A DNA stretch of 64,000 bases from Phycisphaerales bacterium (GCA_022839625.1 JALHJL010000006.1:1-64000); one strand, 5' to 3'. Counted from the first letter of the stretch, positions 41,896 through 51,304 are shown. The notes: generated by a model from the sequence alone, not told the origin. Translations and numbers: made by a program.

Positions 41896-43899
41896 TCAGA
41901 AGTCCTGTAGGTTTGCCTCGCTGGTGGTTTGAGAGGACGCGGCCGTTGACTCAGCCTTGGCGCGCGCCGGTGAGGTCGACTCGTCCCGTGCGTGGTTCGC
42001 CCGTGCCCACTGCGAGGCGCGGCGGAGCTTCTTCGCTGGCGCGGCGCCCGTGACCGGCCCCGCCGCATCGCCGCCGCGCGCGCCGTTGACCATCGCTACC
42101 AGTTCCCCGACCATAACCTTGACGGTTTCGGACTGGGAACTGAGCTGTTCGGCGGCGCTGGCAGCCTCCTCGGCCCCGGCGGCGTTCTGTTGCGTCACCT
42201 TATCCATTTGCGACACTGCGGTGTTGATCTGCTCGACGCCCTGGGCCTGCTCGTCGGAGGCCTTGGTGATGCCGTGCAGCAATTCGGCCACGTGCCCGAC
42301 GTCACCTACGATTGCCTGAAGGGCCTTGGCCGCGGTTTCGGCGACCGCGGTCCCTTCCCTGGCGCGATTGACCGAGCCCTCGATGAGGTTGGTCGTATCC
42401 TTCGCCGCTCCGGCGCAGCGCTGCGCGAGGTTGCGGACCTCTTCGGCCACTACCGCGAAGCCCTTACCGTGCTCGCCCGCGCGTGCCGCCTCGACGGCCG
42501 CGTTGAGGGCCAACAGGTTCGTCTGGAAGGCGATCTCCTCGATCACCTTGATGATCTTGCTGATCTGGCCGGACGACTCATTGATGGCCGTCATCGCCGT
42601 CCCGAGCTGTCCCATGGTGGCCTCACCCTGGTCGGCATTCTGGCGGGCATGCGTGGCCAGCTCGTTGGCCTTGCGGGAGTTCTCGGCGTTGGTGCGCGTC
42701 ATGGCGGCCATCTGCTCGAGCGCGCTAGAGGTTTCTTCGAGCGACGAGGCCTGCTCGCTGGCACCCGCGGCGAGCTGTTGCGAGGCGGACGCCACCTGGG
42801 CGGCCGCGTCGTTCACCTGCTCAGCGCCGTCGCCGAGCTGCGTGGCGATGCGGGTGAGGTTGCGGTTGATGCCGCGGGTGATGAGTACGCCGAGAGTCAT
42901 GGCGGCGACGACACCGATGATGGCGGCGGCCAGCGAAACGGTCTTGAGCACGCCGGCCTGGGTCTGGCTGTGTTCGACCCCATTGTGGGCGAGGTCGCGG
43001 TTGACCTGCACGATCTTGTCGAGGATTTCATTGGCGGCTTGCTGCGTTTGGGTCAGGGGCCCCAGCGCGTGCTCCTGCGAGGCGACCATCGTCGCGTTCG
43101 AATCGTTCGCCATGGTCAGCATGGCGTCGAATTGCTTGAACACCTCCTCCATGCTCGGGACCATCTCGTCTTGGTAGACCGTCCGGGCCTCGTCGGTCCG
43201 GCCTTCGTGCACCAGGCGTTTGATCTTGCCGATTGCCTCGTGGAACCGCTGGTGCGGGGCCTCGAAGTCGCGCAGCATCCCGGCCAACTGCACGTTGTCG
43301 GTCTTGAACGTAGGCATCCATTGACCGGCGTTGCATGCGCGGTGATCATCGCCGCCTTCGAACTCGGTCTTGTCCTCCAGCAAGTTGCGAACGCGCTGCA
43401 CGGCAATGTAGTGGTCTTTGGTGAAGCGTTCGAGCTGGCGGGCCAGCTCCGTCGGGTTTGCGATTCCATTGTCGTCGAAGTGCTTGCACATCTCTACGAA
43501 CTTGTTGTTCTCAGCGCGCCAGGCGTCCCAGGCAGGCACAAACTGCTTCCACAACACCGCCTCTTGCTCCGTGTGCGGCAACGACTCGTAGATCTTCCAG
43601 GCCGCTTCGTACGCCTCGCGGGCCGCGGCGAGGTTGTCGTACTGTCGGAGGCGCATCTCCTTCGGCAGACCTTCGATACCCAGGGTGCGCATCGAGCCGC
43701 GTATGTTTTCCGCGTTGTTCTTGATGACCAACAGGCTGTCCACGCTGGGCAACTGCACCTCGCCGATCTCGTCGATGGCCTTGGCGCCGCTGTTGACGGC
43801 GTAGTAACCAACTCCGCCGAGGATGGCTGTGATTACACTTACCAGCAGAAACGACGCCATCAGCTTCCGCCCGATCGTCCAATGGCCGGCCGTGTTCAT
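41896..43899 (-). CDS. Methyl-accepting chemotaxis protein with an extracytoplasmic CZB-like domain
   Basis: The protein has 667 residues; ATG 43899 follows AAGGAGTGACAG. It has two membrane helices (about 10-34 and 320-345), so about 285 residues are outside. That part is a four-helix-type sensor and contains motifs of the chemoreceptor zinc-binding domain: KDHYIAVQRV, DDHRACNAGQW and EAPHQRFHEAIG, i.e. three His and one Cys. HAMP-like sequence (LTRIATQLGDGAEQV) leads to a signalling hairpin with the conserved tip FQTNLLALNAAVEAARAGEHG and GFAVVAEEVRNLAQR. Glutamines and glutamates near LAAGASEQASSLEETSSAL may be methylation sites. CZB domains are mostly cytoplasmic in better-known receptors, so the location is notable. 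Confidence 0.92.
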   Translation of the reverse strand: MNTAGHWTIGRKLMASFLLVSVITAILGGVGYYAVNSGAKAIDEIGEVQLPSVDSLLVIKNNAENIRGSMRTLGIEGLPKEMRLRQYDNLAAAREAYEAAWKIYESLPHTEQEAVLWKQFVPAWDAWRAENNKFVEMCKHFDDNGIANPTELARQLERFTKDHYIAVQRVRNLLEDKTEFEGGDDHRACNAGQWMPTFKTDNVQLAGMLRDFEAPHQRFHEAIGKIKRLVHEGRTDEARTVYQDEMVPSMEEVFKQFDAMLTMANDSNATMVASQEHALGPLTQTQQAANEILDKIVQVNRDLAHNGVEHSQTQAGVLKTVSLAAAIIGVVAAMTLGVLITRGINRNLTRIATQLGDGAEQVNDAAAQVASASQQLAAGASEQASSLEETSSALEQMAAMTRTNAENSRKANELATHARQNADQGEATMGQLGTAMTAINESSGQISKIIKVIEEIAFQTNLLALNAAVEAARAGEHGKGFAVVAEEVRNLAQRCAGAAKDTTNLIEGSVNRAREGTAVAETAAKALQAIVGDVGHVAELLHGITKASDEQAQGVEQINTAVSQMDKVTQQNAAGAEEAASAAEQLSSQSETVKVMVGELVAMVNGARGGDAAGPVTGAAPAKKLRRASQWARANHARDESTSPARAKAESTAASSQTTSEANLQDF

Positions 43900-44068
43900 C
43901 TGTCACTCCTTGTGCAAGCTGTTAACACTCGTGCAAACGCATTGGATTCAGTTTCCCGAGTATCGCGATCCCGTGTGCAATCGTGCCTCACGGGCCCAGC
44001 ACCCGCGCGAGTGCCGCGGGTCGGTGCTCGTATCGGCAGGGCGCAGAGGCTGGGTAAGTTGTTTTTCG

Positions 44069-44611
44069 CTAAGGGGTTACGTCGTTCTCACGTCCGGACG
44101 CGATGACGGCGAGAGACGCGGGCGACCGGATGCCGCCGTGTCCGGACGCGCCCGGAGGGGGGCAGCGGCCGGCGCTGAATGCCGACACGGCGCTCCCGGC
44201 AAGCGATGGCAGTGGCGTGCGCGGCGCGGGGCGCGGCCCAGTCCGCGCGGCGCGGACCGAACAGCGTGCGCAGTCTCGTGCACGGGGCGTCTCAGTACCG
44301 GCCGCACGCAGCTCGTAACACGCCACGAACGGGCTGCGGGGGACTGGACAAGAGTGCTTGCCGTTGCAGTTGGTCAGCTCCCAGCACGGCGCGCGGCGGA
44401 ACAGCTCGTGCAACGCCGCGATCGAGAACCCCACATCCTGGAGCAGGTGCCGCACCAAGGTCAGTTGTGCGATGTCTTGTTCGTCGAAGAGGCGGTCGCC
44501 GGTACGCGGTTCGCGAATCGGGTGAATCAGCCCGGCGCGCTCGTACTCAATGATCCGCCGAGTGGATACTCCCAGTTCGCGCGCGACTGTTCCAATCTTG
44601 CATGGCTGCAT
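44069..44611 (-). CDS. MerR-family transcription regulator with a cysteine-rich C-terminal part
   Basis: The protein has 180 residues. The N-terminal 70 residues form the MerR winged helix: IGTVARELGVSTRRIIEYER, a wing with REPRTGDRLFDEQD and a dimer helix start (IAQLTLVRHLLQ). The second part contains CWELTNCNGKHSCPV, a motif also common in sensory proteins with CxxxxC patterns, then further Cys (ACYELRAAG..., DCARCSV). The last 60 residues are low-complexity and unlike MerR effector domains. It is upstream of the chemoreceptor on the same strand, 169 bases apart, and may control it. Effector metal or redox is possible. Confidence 0.75.
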   Translation of the reverse strand: MQPCKIGTVARELGVSTRRIIEYERAGLIHPIREPRTGDRLFDEQDIAQLTLVRHLLQDVGFSIAALHELFRRAPCWELTNCNGKHSCPVPRSPFVACYELRAAGTETPRARDCARCSVRAARTGPRPAPRTPLPSLAGSAVSAFSAGRCPPPGASGHGGIRSPASLAVIASGRENDVTP

Positions 44612-45089
44612 CGGCCAGCCCGCCGCAACTTGGCCTGCCGTCGCCCAGCGCTGACTCGAATCCCGGAGTCACAGAGCGCCGCGACGCCCTTGAGTTTGCG
44701 TGGGGTTCGCCCAACCGCCCTTGGCGCTTGGTCTCAACCACGCAATCCAACTCAGGCCCCTTTCGCCGCCCGCAAAGTGCCGCGGCCTCGGCGAGATGGG
44801 GGCCGCCAACGAATCCACTGCGAGCCGGCCAGACTGAGCTCGATCGCAATGCCCGTCAACTGCAAGACTGTATCAGACAAATCCCATATCGGCGTTCGTG
44901 AGCCGCGCGGATTAGAGCGTTTTCCCGATCATTCTGTAGGAGAAACCCCACGCGCGCCCACGAGAGCGCGAACGATCACCGGCACAATGCCGAGTGGCAC
45001 CGCCGTCATCCACGGGGTTTACCCGGCGGGTCACAAGCGGTTATGCTGCCGGGGGCGTAGGACAGGCCACGGCGCGGAGACCGGCGACC
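44612..45089. other. 478-base stretch without a recognised gene
   Basis: It separates the divergent MerR and phosphatase-family genes. I see no frame with a ribosome binding site. The sequence attagagcgttttc at about 44912 resembles tagagcgctttctc at about 36515, a weak dispersed similarity. Promoters for both neighbours must lie here but I cannot point to a convincing one. Confidence 0.4.
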
Positions 45090-46778
45090 ATGAAGACGAG
45101 TACAAGCGCTACTGCTCAACGACAGGCGACGGTGCAGCCCGGCACGCGTCGCCCCCTGCGGCCGGTTGCCGACCGCTTGCTGATTATCGGGCTGGACGGG
45201 GCGACGTTCGTAACGCTCGATCCGCTGCTGGACGCCGGCCGTATGCCGAACCTGAAGCGTTTCATGGCCGAGGGCGTGCGGGGCGTGCTCGAATCGACGC
45301 AGCCGCCGATCACGCCCGCCGCGTGGACGACGTTCATGACCGGGAAGGGGCCGGGGCGGCACGGCATCCTGGACTTCGAGACCTACGACACGGCCACCCA
45401 CACCCTGACGTTCAACAGCACCTACGAGATTCGCGAGAAGACACTCTGGCACTTGCTGAGCGAGAAGGGGCTGCGGGTCGGCAGCATCAACGTCCCCATG
45501 ACCTACCCGCCGAAGCCGGTGAACGGGTTCATGATCAGCGGGTTCGAGACGCCCAGCGTCGACGCGCAGTTCACCTGGCCGCCCGAGCTGAAGGAGGAGA
45601 TCTTCCGGCTGATCCCGAATTACGACTACCGGACCAACTGGCGGCGCACGGCGCTGGGGCGCCTGGAGCAGCTCAAGGACAACCTGGAGTACATCGCCAA
45701 CAGCTTCGAGCAAGGGGCCCGGCTGACCCGCTACTGCGGCGACAAGTTCGGCTGGGACGTGCTGATGACGGTCTTCAAGCTCGTGGACAACCTTCAGCAC
45801 AAAGCCTGGAAGTACCTGGACCCCCAGACCAGCCGCCGGTACCCGCACGAGGCGGAACTCGCCGCGCAGTGCTTCGGGCGCCTGGACGCCGTGTTGGGCG
45901 ACATGTTCGCGTACGCGCAGGAGCGGGGGGCCACCGTGCTGATCATGTCGGACCACGGACACGGCAGCCTGGACGGGAAGGCCCAGCCGAACCTGCTGCT
46001 CGCCAAGTGGGGTTACCTGCACCTGAGCAGCCCGTGGGAGCAGGCCCGCACGCGGGCAGGACACTGGTGGCACCGCTTCACCAAGGGGCGGGCCACGAGA
46101 TTTGAACAGGGCAGCCGCGGGATCGAGCGTGACCTGGCGGTCGATTGGACGAAGACGCGGGCCTGCGTCATGCACGCCGGCATCTACGGCTATCTCTACA
46201 TCAACCTCAAGGGCCGCGGCCCGCTGGGCGTTGTGGACCCCGCAGACTACGAGCGGCTGCGCGACGAGTTGGCGGACCGTTTCCGTGCGGCCACTGTCCG
46301 CCAGCGCGACGGGAGCACGACGCCGGTCTTCGTCGAGGTGCATCGGGCCGAGGAGCTGTACGGTTGCAGCCGTGAGGAAAACCCCAATCTGCCCGACCTG
46401 ATGCTGGTGCCGCACCCCGGCTTCGCGGTGGTCCGCAAGATTCGCGGGCGCAAGGCCGTGCGCTGGTGCGACCCGAAGCGGCTGGAGGGGACGCACCGCG
46501 TCGAGGGCATCCTGGCGCTCGGCGGCCCCAATGTCCGCCGCGGCGCACAGGTCGATGCGAACATCGTTGACATCACTCCGACGACGCTGGCGGCGTTGGG
46601 GCTGCGCGTGCCGGTGGACATGGAGGGGCGTGTCATACGCGAGGCCTTCGCGGTCGAGCCGGTGGTCGAGCAGGAACCGCCGGTCGAGAAGGTGCGCAAG
46701 GCCGAAGAGGAAGCCTACACCGAAGCCGACCGCCGCGTGCTGGAGCAGCGCTTGAGCGACCTCGGATACCTGGAGTAG
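45090..46778 (+). CDS. Alkaline phosphatase superfamily protein (phosphodiesterase/nucleotide pyrophosphatase)
   Basis: I start at ATG 45090 (562 residues, MKTSTSATAQ...), ten bases after CGGAGA. No clear signal peptide is present, so it may be cytoplasmic or peripherally attached. Metal and nucleophile motifs are RLLIIGLDGATFVTLDPLLD, the Thr-containing PITPAAWTTFMTGKGPG with HGILDF, the metal-binding Asp/His in IMSDHGHGSLDGKAQ, and a later GTHRVEGILALGGPNV. The family of this type includes enzymes hydrolysing phosphodiesters of nucleotides or lipids; the substrate is not known. The last 40 residues are acidic and helical (VEKVRKAEEEAYTEADRRVL). This differs from the lipoprotein at 1278-2954. 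Confidence 0.88.
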   Translation: MKTSTSATAQRQATVQPGTRRPLRPVADRLLIIGLDGATFVTLDPLLDAGRMPNLKRFMAEGVRGVLESTQPPITPAAWTTFMTGKGPGRHGILDFETYDTATHTLTFNSTYEIREKTLWHLLSEKGLRVGSINVPMTYPPKPVNGFMISGFETPSVDAQFTWPPELKEEIFRLIPNYDYRTNWRRTALGRLEQLKDNLEYIANSFEQGARLTRYCGDKFGWDVLMTVFKLVDNLQHKAWKYLDPQTSRRYPHEAELAAQCFGRLDAVLGDMFAYAQERGATVLIMSDHGHGSLDGKAQPNLLLAKWGYLHLSSPWEQARTRAGHWWHRFTKGRATRFEQGSRGIERDLAVDWTKTRACVMHAGIYGYLYINLKGRGPLGVVDPADYERLRDELADRFRAATVRQRDGSTTPVFVEVHRAEELYGCSREENPNLPDLMLVPHPGFAVVRKIRGRKAVRWCDPKRLEGTHRVEGILALGGPNVRRGAQVDANIVDITPTTLAALGLRVPVDMEGRVIREAFAVEPVVEQEPPVEKVRKAEEEAYTEADRRVLEQRLSDLGYLE

Positions 46779-46987
46779 CCCGCGGCGGTCTTGAGAACGC
46801 AGCGGCGAATCAGCCAGGGCGGCCGGCACCGGTCTGGCCCGGGAGTGCGGTGCGCGGGGTCCGTGCTCAGCCCGCCGTGAGAGTCGTGCTGCGTAGTGTA
46901 ACGAATGTTGGGGAATCTTCTGGAGCGGGTGCTTCAAGAGGATAGGCTCACGACCTTTCCCGGGTATTGCGAAAGGAAGGTGAACCT

Positions 46988-47110
46988 ATGGCGGATACCG
47001 AACTGACGGGATCGCATCCGACGGTGGTCACGGCAGCCCTGGAGGGGTTGGATTTCAACGGGGTCGTGGCGGCGATCGGCCAAGTGGCCGCGCAGCTTCA
47101 CGAGCCCCTC
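46988..47110 (+). pseudogene. Possible 5' remnant of a gene, cut by WD40 debris
   Basis: ATG 46988 has a good Shine-Dalgarno (aaggaaggtgaacct) and begins MADTELTGSHPTVVTAALEG, followed by LDFNGVVAAIGQVAAQ. From about 47084 the sequence is the reverse strand of the WD40 remnant, so the original frame is lost. The family is not known. The clean start and sudden end suggest a recombination junction near 47084-47105. Confidence 0.35.
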
Positions 47111-47398
47111 ACCTGTGGCGGCGTCCCAGACTCGGGCAGTACAGTCAGCAGACGCGGTCACGATCCGCGTGCCGTCGGGGCTGAAACGGGCAGACCTGAC
47201 CATGGCCGTGTGGCCGCGCAACGTCGCCAGCTCACTGCCTGTGGCCGCATCCCAGATTCGGGCAGCGTAATCGTCACACGCCCCCACGCTCCGCCTGCCC
47301 TCGGGGCTAAGTGTGGCCGTGGAAAGCCAATCCATGGTCCAGGGGAGCGTCGCGGACTCGTTGCCTGAGGCCACGCTCCAGCGCAGGCAATCGCCGCC
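47084..47398 (-). pseudogene. WD40-repeat remnant
   Basis: On the minus strand, about 105 codons read as WD40 blades: LRWSVASGNESATL, TATLSPEGRRSVGACDDYAA with RIWDAATGSELATLRGH, and TAMVRSARFSPDGTRIVTAS with RVWDAATGEGLVKLRGH. There is no start, no signal sequence and no C-terminal continuation: the reading after GH becomes unrelated. A full WD40 propeller needs six or seven blades, so this is a fragment. Above it, at 47520-47580, there is a G/C-run palindrome (gggggaacc...ggttccccc), probably another repeat. Confidence 0.7.
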
Positions 47399-47739
47399 GC
47401 CCACCGTCCGGGTAGCAGCACACCGTCCCGGCCGGAACCCCTGGCCCGCGGTCGGGGGCACCGCTCGCGGCCCGGGCCGGCGCCCAGCCGCCATGAGCGG
47501 AGCCGCGGGCCCGGAAAACTCCCCCCAGACCCCCCTCGTGGGGGAACCGGCTTCGCAGGTTCCCCCACACCCCCTCCTGGAGCTTCTTCCCCTCCACCGA
47601 AACCCCCGGACGTCTTCCGCGGCCTGGAACTTCAACCTCTATCCTGAACCCATCAGCGCTGCACTTTCCACCCGCCAGGCACCGCACTTTTCAACCGCCA
47701 TTCACAGCTAGGGCTAAACCGCAAAAATCTCAAGAAATC

Positions 47740-47955
47740 TTGCAGACGGGTGAAGTGTTACGCAAGGACACAGCACATGGTCTGGCGAATCTCAGAATCG
47801 TCAGGGGCATCGTCGCCTGGATGCAGGCCAACTCCGGCAAGATCAAGGGTATCGACACAGCCAGACCCCTGTTGCCGCAATTCGATCTGCTGACCGATGA
47901 GCAAATGCGAGAAGCCATGCGCTCCATGGACCCGCTGGCGACCGGCCCCGGTTGA
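47740..47955 (+). CDS. Short open frame, uncertain
   Basis: A 71-codon frame reads TAHGLANLRIVRGIVAWMQA, then NSGKIKGIDTARPLLPQFD and LLTDEQMREAMRSMD, which has protein-like composition. The start at 47740 has no good ribosome binding site and the region around it contains decayed genes, so it may be the tail of a pseudogene (a transposase end is one possibility). The rest of 46779-48418 has no other candidate. A TATAAT box lies at 48168 with no clear -35. Confidence 0.3.
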   Translation: MQTGEVLRKDTAHGLANLRIVRGIVAWMQANSGKIKGIDTARPLLPQFDLLTDEQMREAMRSMDPLATGPG

Positions 47956-48418
47956 TCCACGTTAGCGAGGCCCGTTGGTGCCTGTGTGCCTCGGCCCGGC
48001 CCAGCCCTGCCAGGGCCGTTGAGCAAGCGTCAGCACATAACGGCTATTTGTTCACGACGACCGGTGAGCGCAAGTCGGGCAGGGCGCCGACAGACGACGC
48101 CGGGGGCTTCTGGAACTCGAACGTTGGAATCGTCGGCTGCGCTGCTTCGGCACGCGAGAGTCCGCGGTATAATCCCGGCTTGCCGACGGCGCATGGCGGC
48201 GCTGAATGTCAGGTGAAATGTGGTACGGCGAGGCGGCGAAATGTGGCGTAAGATGGCGTTGACCGCGCAGAAAACGCGGAAGAGCAACGGCCCAAGTAGT
48301 TGTGGCTGAACCACTTGAAGCTAGGATTGTGGTTAGTCCTGAGTTCGCGAGAGTGTCGTTCGCCTAACTGCCCTGCATAAACGGATTTATGAGAGACAAT
48401 TGACGGCGCGAACGCGTT

Positions 48419-48491
48419 GAGGGTGTAGCTCAGCAGGTAGAGCAACGGCCTTTTAAGCCGTGGGTCCCGGGTTCGAGTCCCGGCACCCTCA
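48419..48491 (+). tRNA. tRNA-Lys (anticodon TTT)
   Basis: A full cloverleaf of 73 bases: acceptor stem GAGGGTG/CACCCTC, D-arm GCTC/GAGC, anticodon stem ACGGC/GCCGT with loop CTTTTAA, and T-arm CCGGG-TTCGAGT-CCCGG. The discriminator base is A and CCA is not encoded, so CCA must be added. The anticodon is TTT (Lys, reading AAA/AAG). Confidence 0.97.
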
Positions 48492-48769
48492 GTTGACCAG
48501 CGATTGACAGCGATACGCAAGCATCGTCCGCGGCGTCACTTGTCGCCGTCGTGGCTCGCCGCGCACTGCCGGCCGGTTTGTCCACGGTGACGTGCCGCGC
48601 AACAGATTTGTCGGCCGGAGAACAAGCCGGCGAACAAACCGGACCACAAACCGCGAACCGGGCATCGGTGTCCGATTTTCCGTCGGTCCCCGTCGCGGCG
48701 TGCGGCTCGGCGTCGGCCGGCCGCGACTTCGTGGCGATGCCGGGAACGTCTGCTCACACGAGCCCGGGA

Positions 48770-49555
48770 TCATCGTGCACGCACGTCCACCATGTTCGTT
48801 GGGCCGCAGCCGGCGCCGAGTTGCGGCGCCGTGCGAATCGCGGCCGTGACGAACGCTTTGGCCGCCTGCACCGCCGCCGTCAGCTCTTCGCCGCGGGCCA
48901 GCCGGGCCGTAATCGCCGCCGAGTAGACGCATCCCGTCCCGTGCGTGTGCGGGGTGTCGATGCGCGGCGCGGCGAAGCGGTGCAGGTCGCCGTCGCAGTA
49001 CAGCACATCGACGGCGTGGTCTTTCAGCCGCCCGCCCTTGACGAGCACGTTCGGCACGCCGCGCAGCGCGATCCGCGCCGCGGCCTTCTCCATGGCGGGC
49101 AAGTCGTTGACCTCCATCTCGGCCAGGGCGGCGGCCTCGTACATGTTTGGCGTGACCAGCCGGGCACGCGGGAGCAGGCGGTCGCGCAACACCGCAGCGG
49201 CATCGCGGTCGATCAGCGGGCCGCCGTGCTTGCTGATCATCACCGGGTCAACGATCAGCGGGAAGCCGAACATCGCGGCCCGCTCGGCCAACGCCTCGAT
49301 GAGGGCAGCGGTGCCCAGGGCACCCGTCTTCGCCACCACGGGGGGGATATCCCGCAGCACGGCGTCAAGCTGCGCGAGGACGAAACGCGGCTCCAGGTAG
49401 TGGACGGCTTCCACGCCGCACGTGTTCTGCACGGTCAGCAGGGTGACGACGCTCGTGCCGTACACGCCGTGCTGGTGGAAGGTCTTCAGGTCCGCCTGGA
49501 GACCGGCCCCGCCCGAGGGGTCAGAGCCGGCAATGGTAAGCGCAACGGAGGTCAT
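48770..49555 (-). CDS. thiD: Hydroxymethylpyrimidine/phosphomethylpyrimidine kinase
   Basis: The protein has 261 residues, the normal ThiD length. Key motifs: ALTIAGSDPSGGAGLQADLK at the N-terminus (substrate and phosphate binding), a VDPVMISKHG segment, PNMYEAAALAEM, VLVKGGRL and the anion-hole HTHGTGCVYSAAI with the catalytic-loop Gly and Cys. It phosphorylates HMP and HMP-P in thiamine synthesis. It lies 31 bases downstream of the PEBP-like gene on the same strand; no thiamine riboswitch is visible upstream. Confidence 0.95.
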   Translation of the reverse strand: MTSVALTIAGSDPSGGAGLQADLKTFHQHGVYGTSVVTLLTVQNTCGVEAVHYLEPRFVLAQLDAVLRDIPPVVAKTGALGTAALIEALAERAAMFGFPLIVDPVMISKHGGPLIDRDAAAVLRDRLLPRARLVTPNMYEAAALAEMEVNDLPAMEKAAARIALRGVPNVLVKGGRLKDHAVDVLYCDGDLHRFAAPRIDTPHTHGTGCVYSAAITARLARGEELTAAVQAAKAFVTAAIRTAPQLGAGCGPTNMVDVRAR

Positions 49556-49586
49556 GTGCGATGTGTTCCCGATACGAGACCGGCCG

Positions 49587-50207
49587 TCAGCGGTTGTACG
49601 TCCCGACCAGCTCGCCCTCGGCCAGGATGTGCCCCTTCATGGCGTCGAGGAGCTGCTTCTTCGTGGCCCCCGCGCCCAGGCTCACCCCCTTGTCGAGCGC
49701 GTACAACTTGAAGTAATAGTGGTGGGTCCCGTGGCCCGGCGGCGGCATAGGCCCGCGATACCCGACCGTGTTCCACGAGTTCTGGCCTTGCAGCGCGCCG
49801 CCTGGGTCGCTCAGCATCTCGGAGCGCGGAATCGCCTCGCGGAGCGCCGTCGTGCCGGCGGGGAGCTTGTAGATCACCCAGTGCACCCAGGGTTCGGCGG
49901 TCGGAGCGTCGGGGTCGTCCACGATCAGGGCGAATTCGACGGTGCCCGCCGGTCCCGCGGTCCAGGTGAGCGGCGGCGATACGTCGGCCCCCTCGCCGGT
50001 GTGCTTCACGGGGATTCTCTCTCCCGCCTGAAACGCGGTGCTCGAGATCGTCAGCTTCATGGTTCGTTCTCCCTGAGGCGCGGCTGCCTCCGTCGCGGTT
50101 GGCCCCGGTGCCGCGGGCGGCGACTGCGAGCACGCCAGCCACATCGAGGCGGCGCTCACGCCCACCAGACTCCACAGGCTCCATCGACGCCGGCAGCGGC
50201 CTGACAT
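49587..50207 (-). CDS. PEBP-like (YbhB/YbcL family) lipoprotein
   Basis: The start ATG 50207 (206 residues) is eight bases after GGAG; it opens a signal ending in WLACSQ, a lipobox-like site. The PEBP fold motifs are VEFALIVDDPDAP with WVHWVIYKLPAG, the GYRGPMPPPGHGTHHYYF loop (ligand-binding Pro/His), and KLYALDKGVSL. E. coli YbhB and YbcL are homologues; physiological roles of the bacterial proteins are not settled. It is followed by thiD in the same transcript. Confidence 0.88.
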   Translation of the reverse strand: MSGRCRRRWSLWSLVGVSAASMWLACSQSPPAAPGPTATEAAAPQGERTMKLTISSTAFQAGERIPVKHTGEGADVSPPLTWTAGPAGTVEFALIVDDPDAPTAEPWVHWVIYKLPAGTTALREAIPRSEMLSDPGGALQGQNSWNTVGYRGPMPPPGHGTHHYYFKLYALDKGVSLGAGATKKQLLDAMKGHILAEGELVGTYNR

Positions 50208-50302
50208 GCCCAGTCTCCGTGTGATCGGCCGGACAACATGGTATTCTATCCGCGGCCGGCTGGGCAATTGCCGAGCCGCGCGACCGCGGAGCGCTTCCAC
50301 CG

Positions 50303-51304
50303 ATGAAGGCCATGGTGCTTAACGAGATCGCCCCGATCGAGGGCTCGCCGCTGCGACTGGTCGAGCGGGCGGTGCCCGAGCCCGCTGCCGGCGAAGTGCG
50401 TCTGAAGGTGCGCTGCTGCGCCATTTGTCGCACCGATCTGCACGTGATCGAGGGCGAGCTGCCCCGGCATACGCTGCCGATCGTCCCCGGCCACCAGGTC
50501 GTCGGCGTGATCGATGCGCTCGGTGCCGGGTGCCGGCGGCTCGCGGTCGGGCAGCGGGCGGGAGTGGCCTGGCTGCGGTACACCTGCGGCACGTGTCGTT
50601 TCTGCCGCGCCGGACGCGAGAACTTGTGCGAGCAGTCACGCTTCACCGGCTATCACGCCGACGGCGGGTATGCGGAGTACGCCGTCGTGCCCGAGGATTT
50701 CGCCTACGCGATTCCTGACGCCTTTGCCGACGTAGAAGCAGCGCCGCTGCTGTGTGCCGGGATCATCGGCTATCGCGCGCTGACGCGTTGCGAGTTGCCG
50801 CGCGGCGGGCGGCTGGCGTTGTACGGGTTCGGCTCGTCCGCGCACGTGGTGCTACAAATCGCGCGGCATCGCGGTTGCGAGGTGTACGTTGTGAGCCGGG
50901 CGCCGGCGCATCTGGAGTTGGCCCGCGCGCTGGGCGCGGCGTGGGCCGGCCACGATGCCCGCGAGATGCCCGCGCGGGCCCACAGCGCCATCATCTTCGC
51001 CCCGGCCGGTGAGCTCGTGCCGATCGCATTGGAGAAGCTGGAAAAGGGCGGCACGCTCGCCCTGGCCGGCATCTACATGTCGGCCGTCCCGACGCTCGAC
51101 TACGAGAAACACCTCTTCTACGAGCGCAACGTGCATTCCGTGACGGCGAACACGCGCGCCGACGGACAGGAGTTGCTGGCGGAAGCCGCGGAGATCCCCA
51201 TCCGGCCCCACGTGACAGCCTACCCACTGGAGGACGCCAACCGTGCACTCCAGGAGTTGAGGGCCGACCGGATCAGCGGGACCGGCGTGCTGCTCGTGGC
51301 CTGA
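50303..51304 (+). CDS. Zinc-dependent alcohol dehydrogenase family protein
   Basis: The protein has 333 residues. Catalytic zinc ligands are CAICRTDLHV and GHQVVGVI; the structural zinc set is CGTCRFCRAGRENLC (four Cys). The coenzyme region is LALYGFGSSAHVVLQIARHR, with GFGSSA in place of the usual GxGxxG, so cofactor preference (NAD or NADP) is unclear. LVRHPAP-like and SRAPAHLELARALGA segments continue the Rossmann fold. It may oxidise or reduce alcohols; the substrate is unknown. Its start has only a weak GGAG 11 bases upstream. Confidence 0.92.
   Translation: MKAMVLNEIAPIEGSPLRLVERAVPEPAAGEVRLKVRCCAICRTDLHVIEGELPRHTLPIVPGHQVVGVIDALGAGCRRLAVGQRAGVAWLRYTCGTCRFCRAGRENLCEQSRFTGYHADGGYAEYAVVPEDFAYAIPDAFADVEAAPLLCAGIIGYRALTRCELPRGGRLALYGFGSSAHVVLQIARHRGCEVYVVSRAPAHLELARALGAAWAGHDAREMPARAHSAIIFAPAGELVPIALEKLEKGGTLALAGIYMSAVPTLDYEKHLFYERNVHSVTANTRADGQELLAEAAEIPIRPHVTAYPLEDANRALQELRADRISGTGVLLVA

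Noticed and set aside
41992..44106. 704-codon open frame opposite the chemoreceptor
   Set aside because: Shadow; the chemoreceptor motifs on the minus strand are certain.
45006..46937. 643-codon open frame opposite the phosphatase-family gene
   Set aside because: Shadow of the gene at 45090-46778.
49556..49700. TPP riboswitch upstream of thiD
   Set aside because: No conserved CUGAGA/ACCUGA-type elements; the gene is 31 bases after another coding region.
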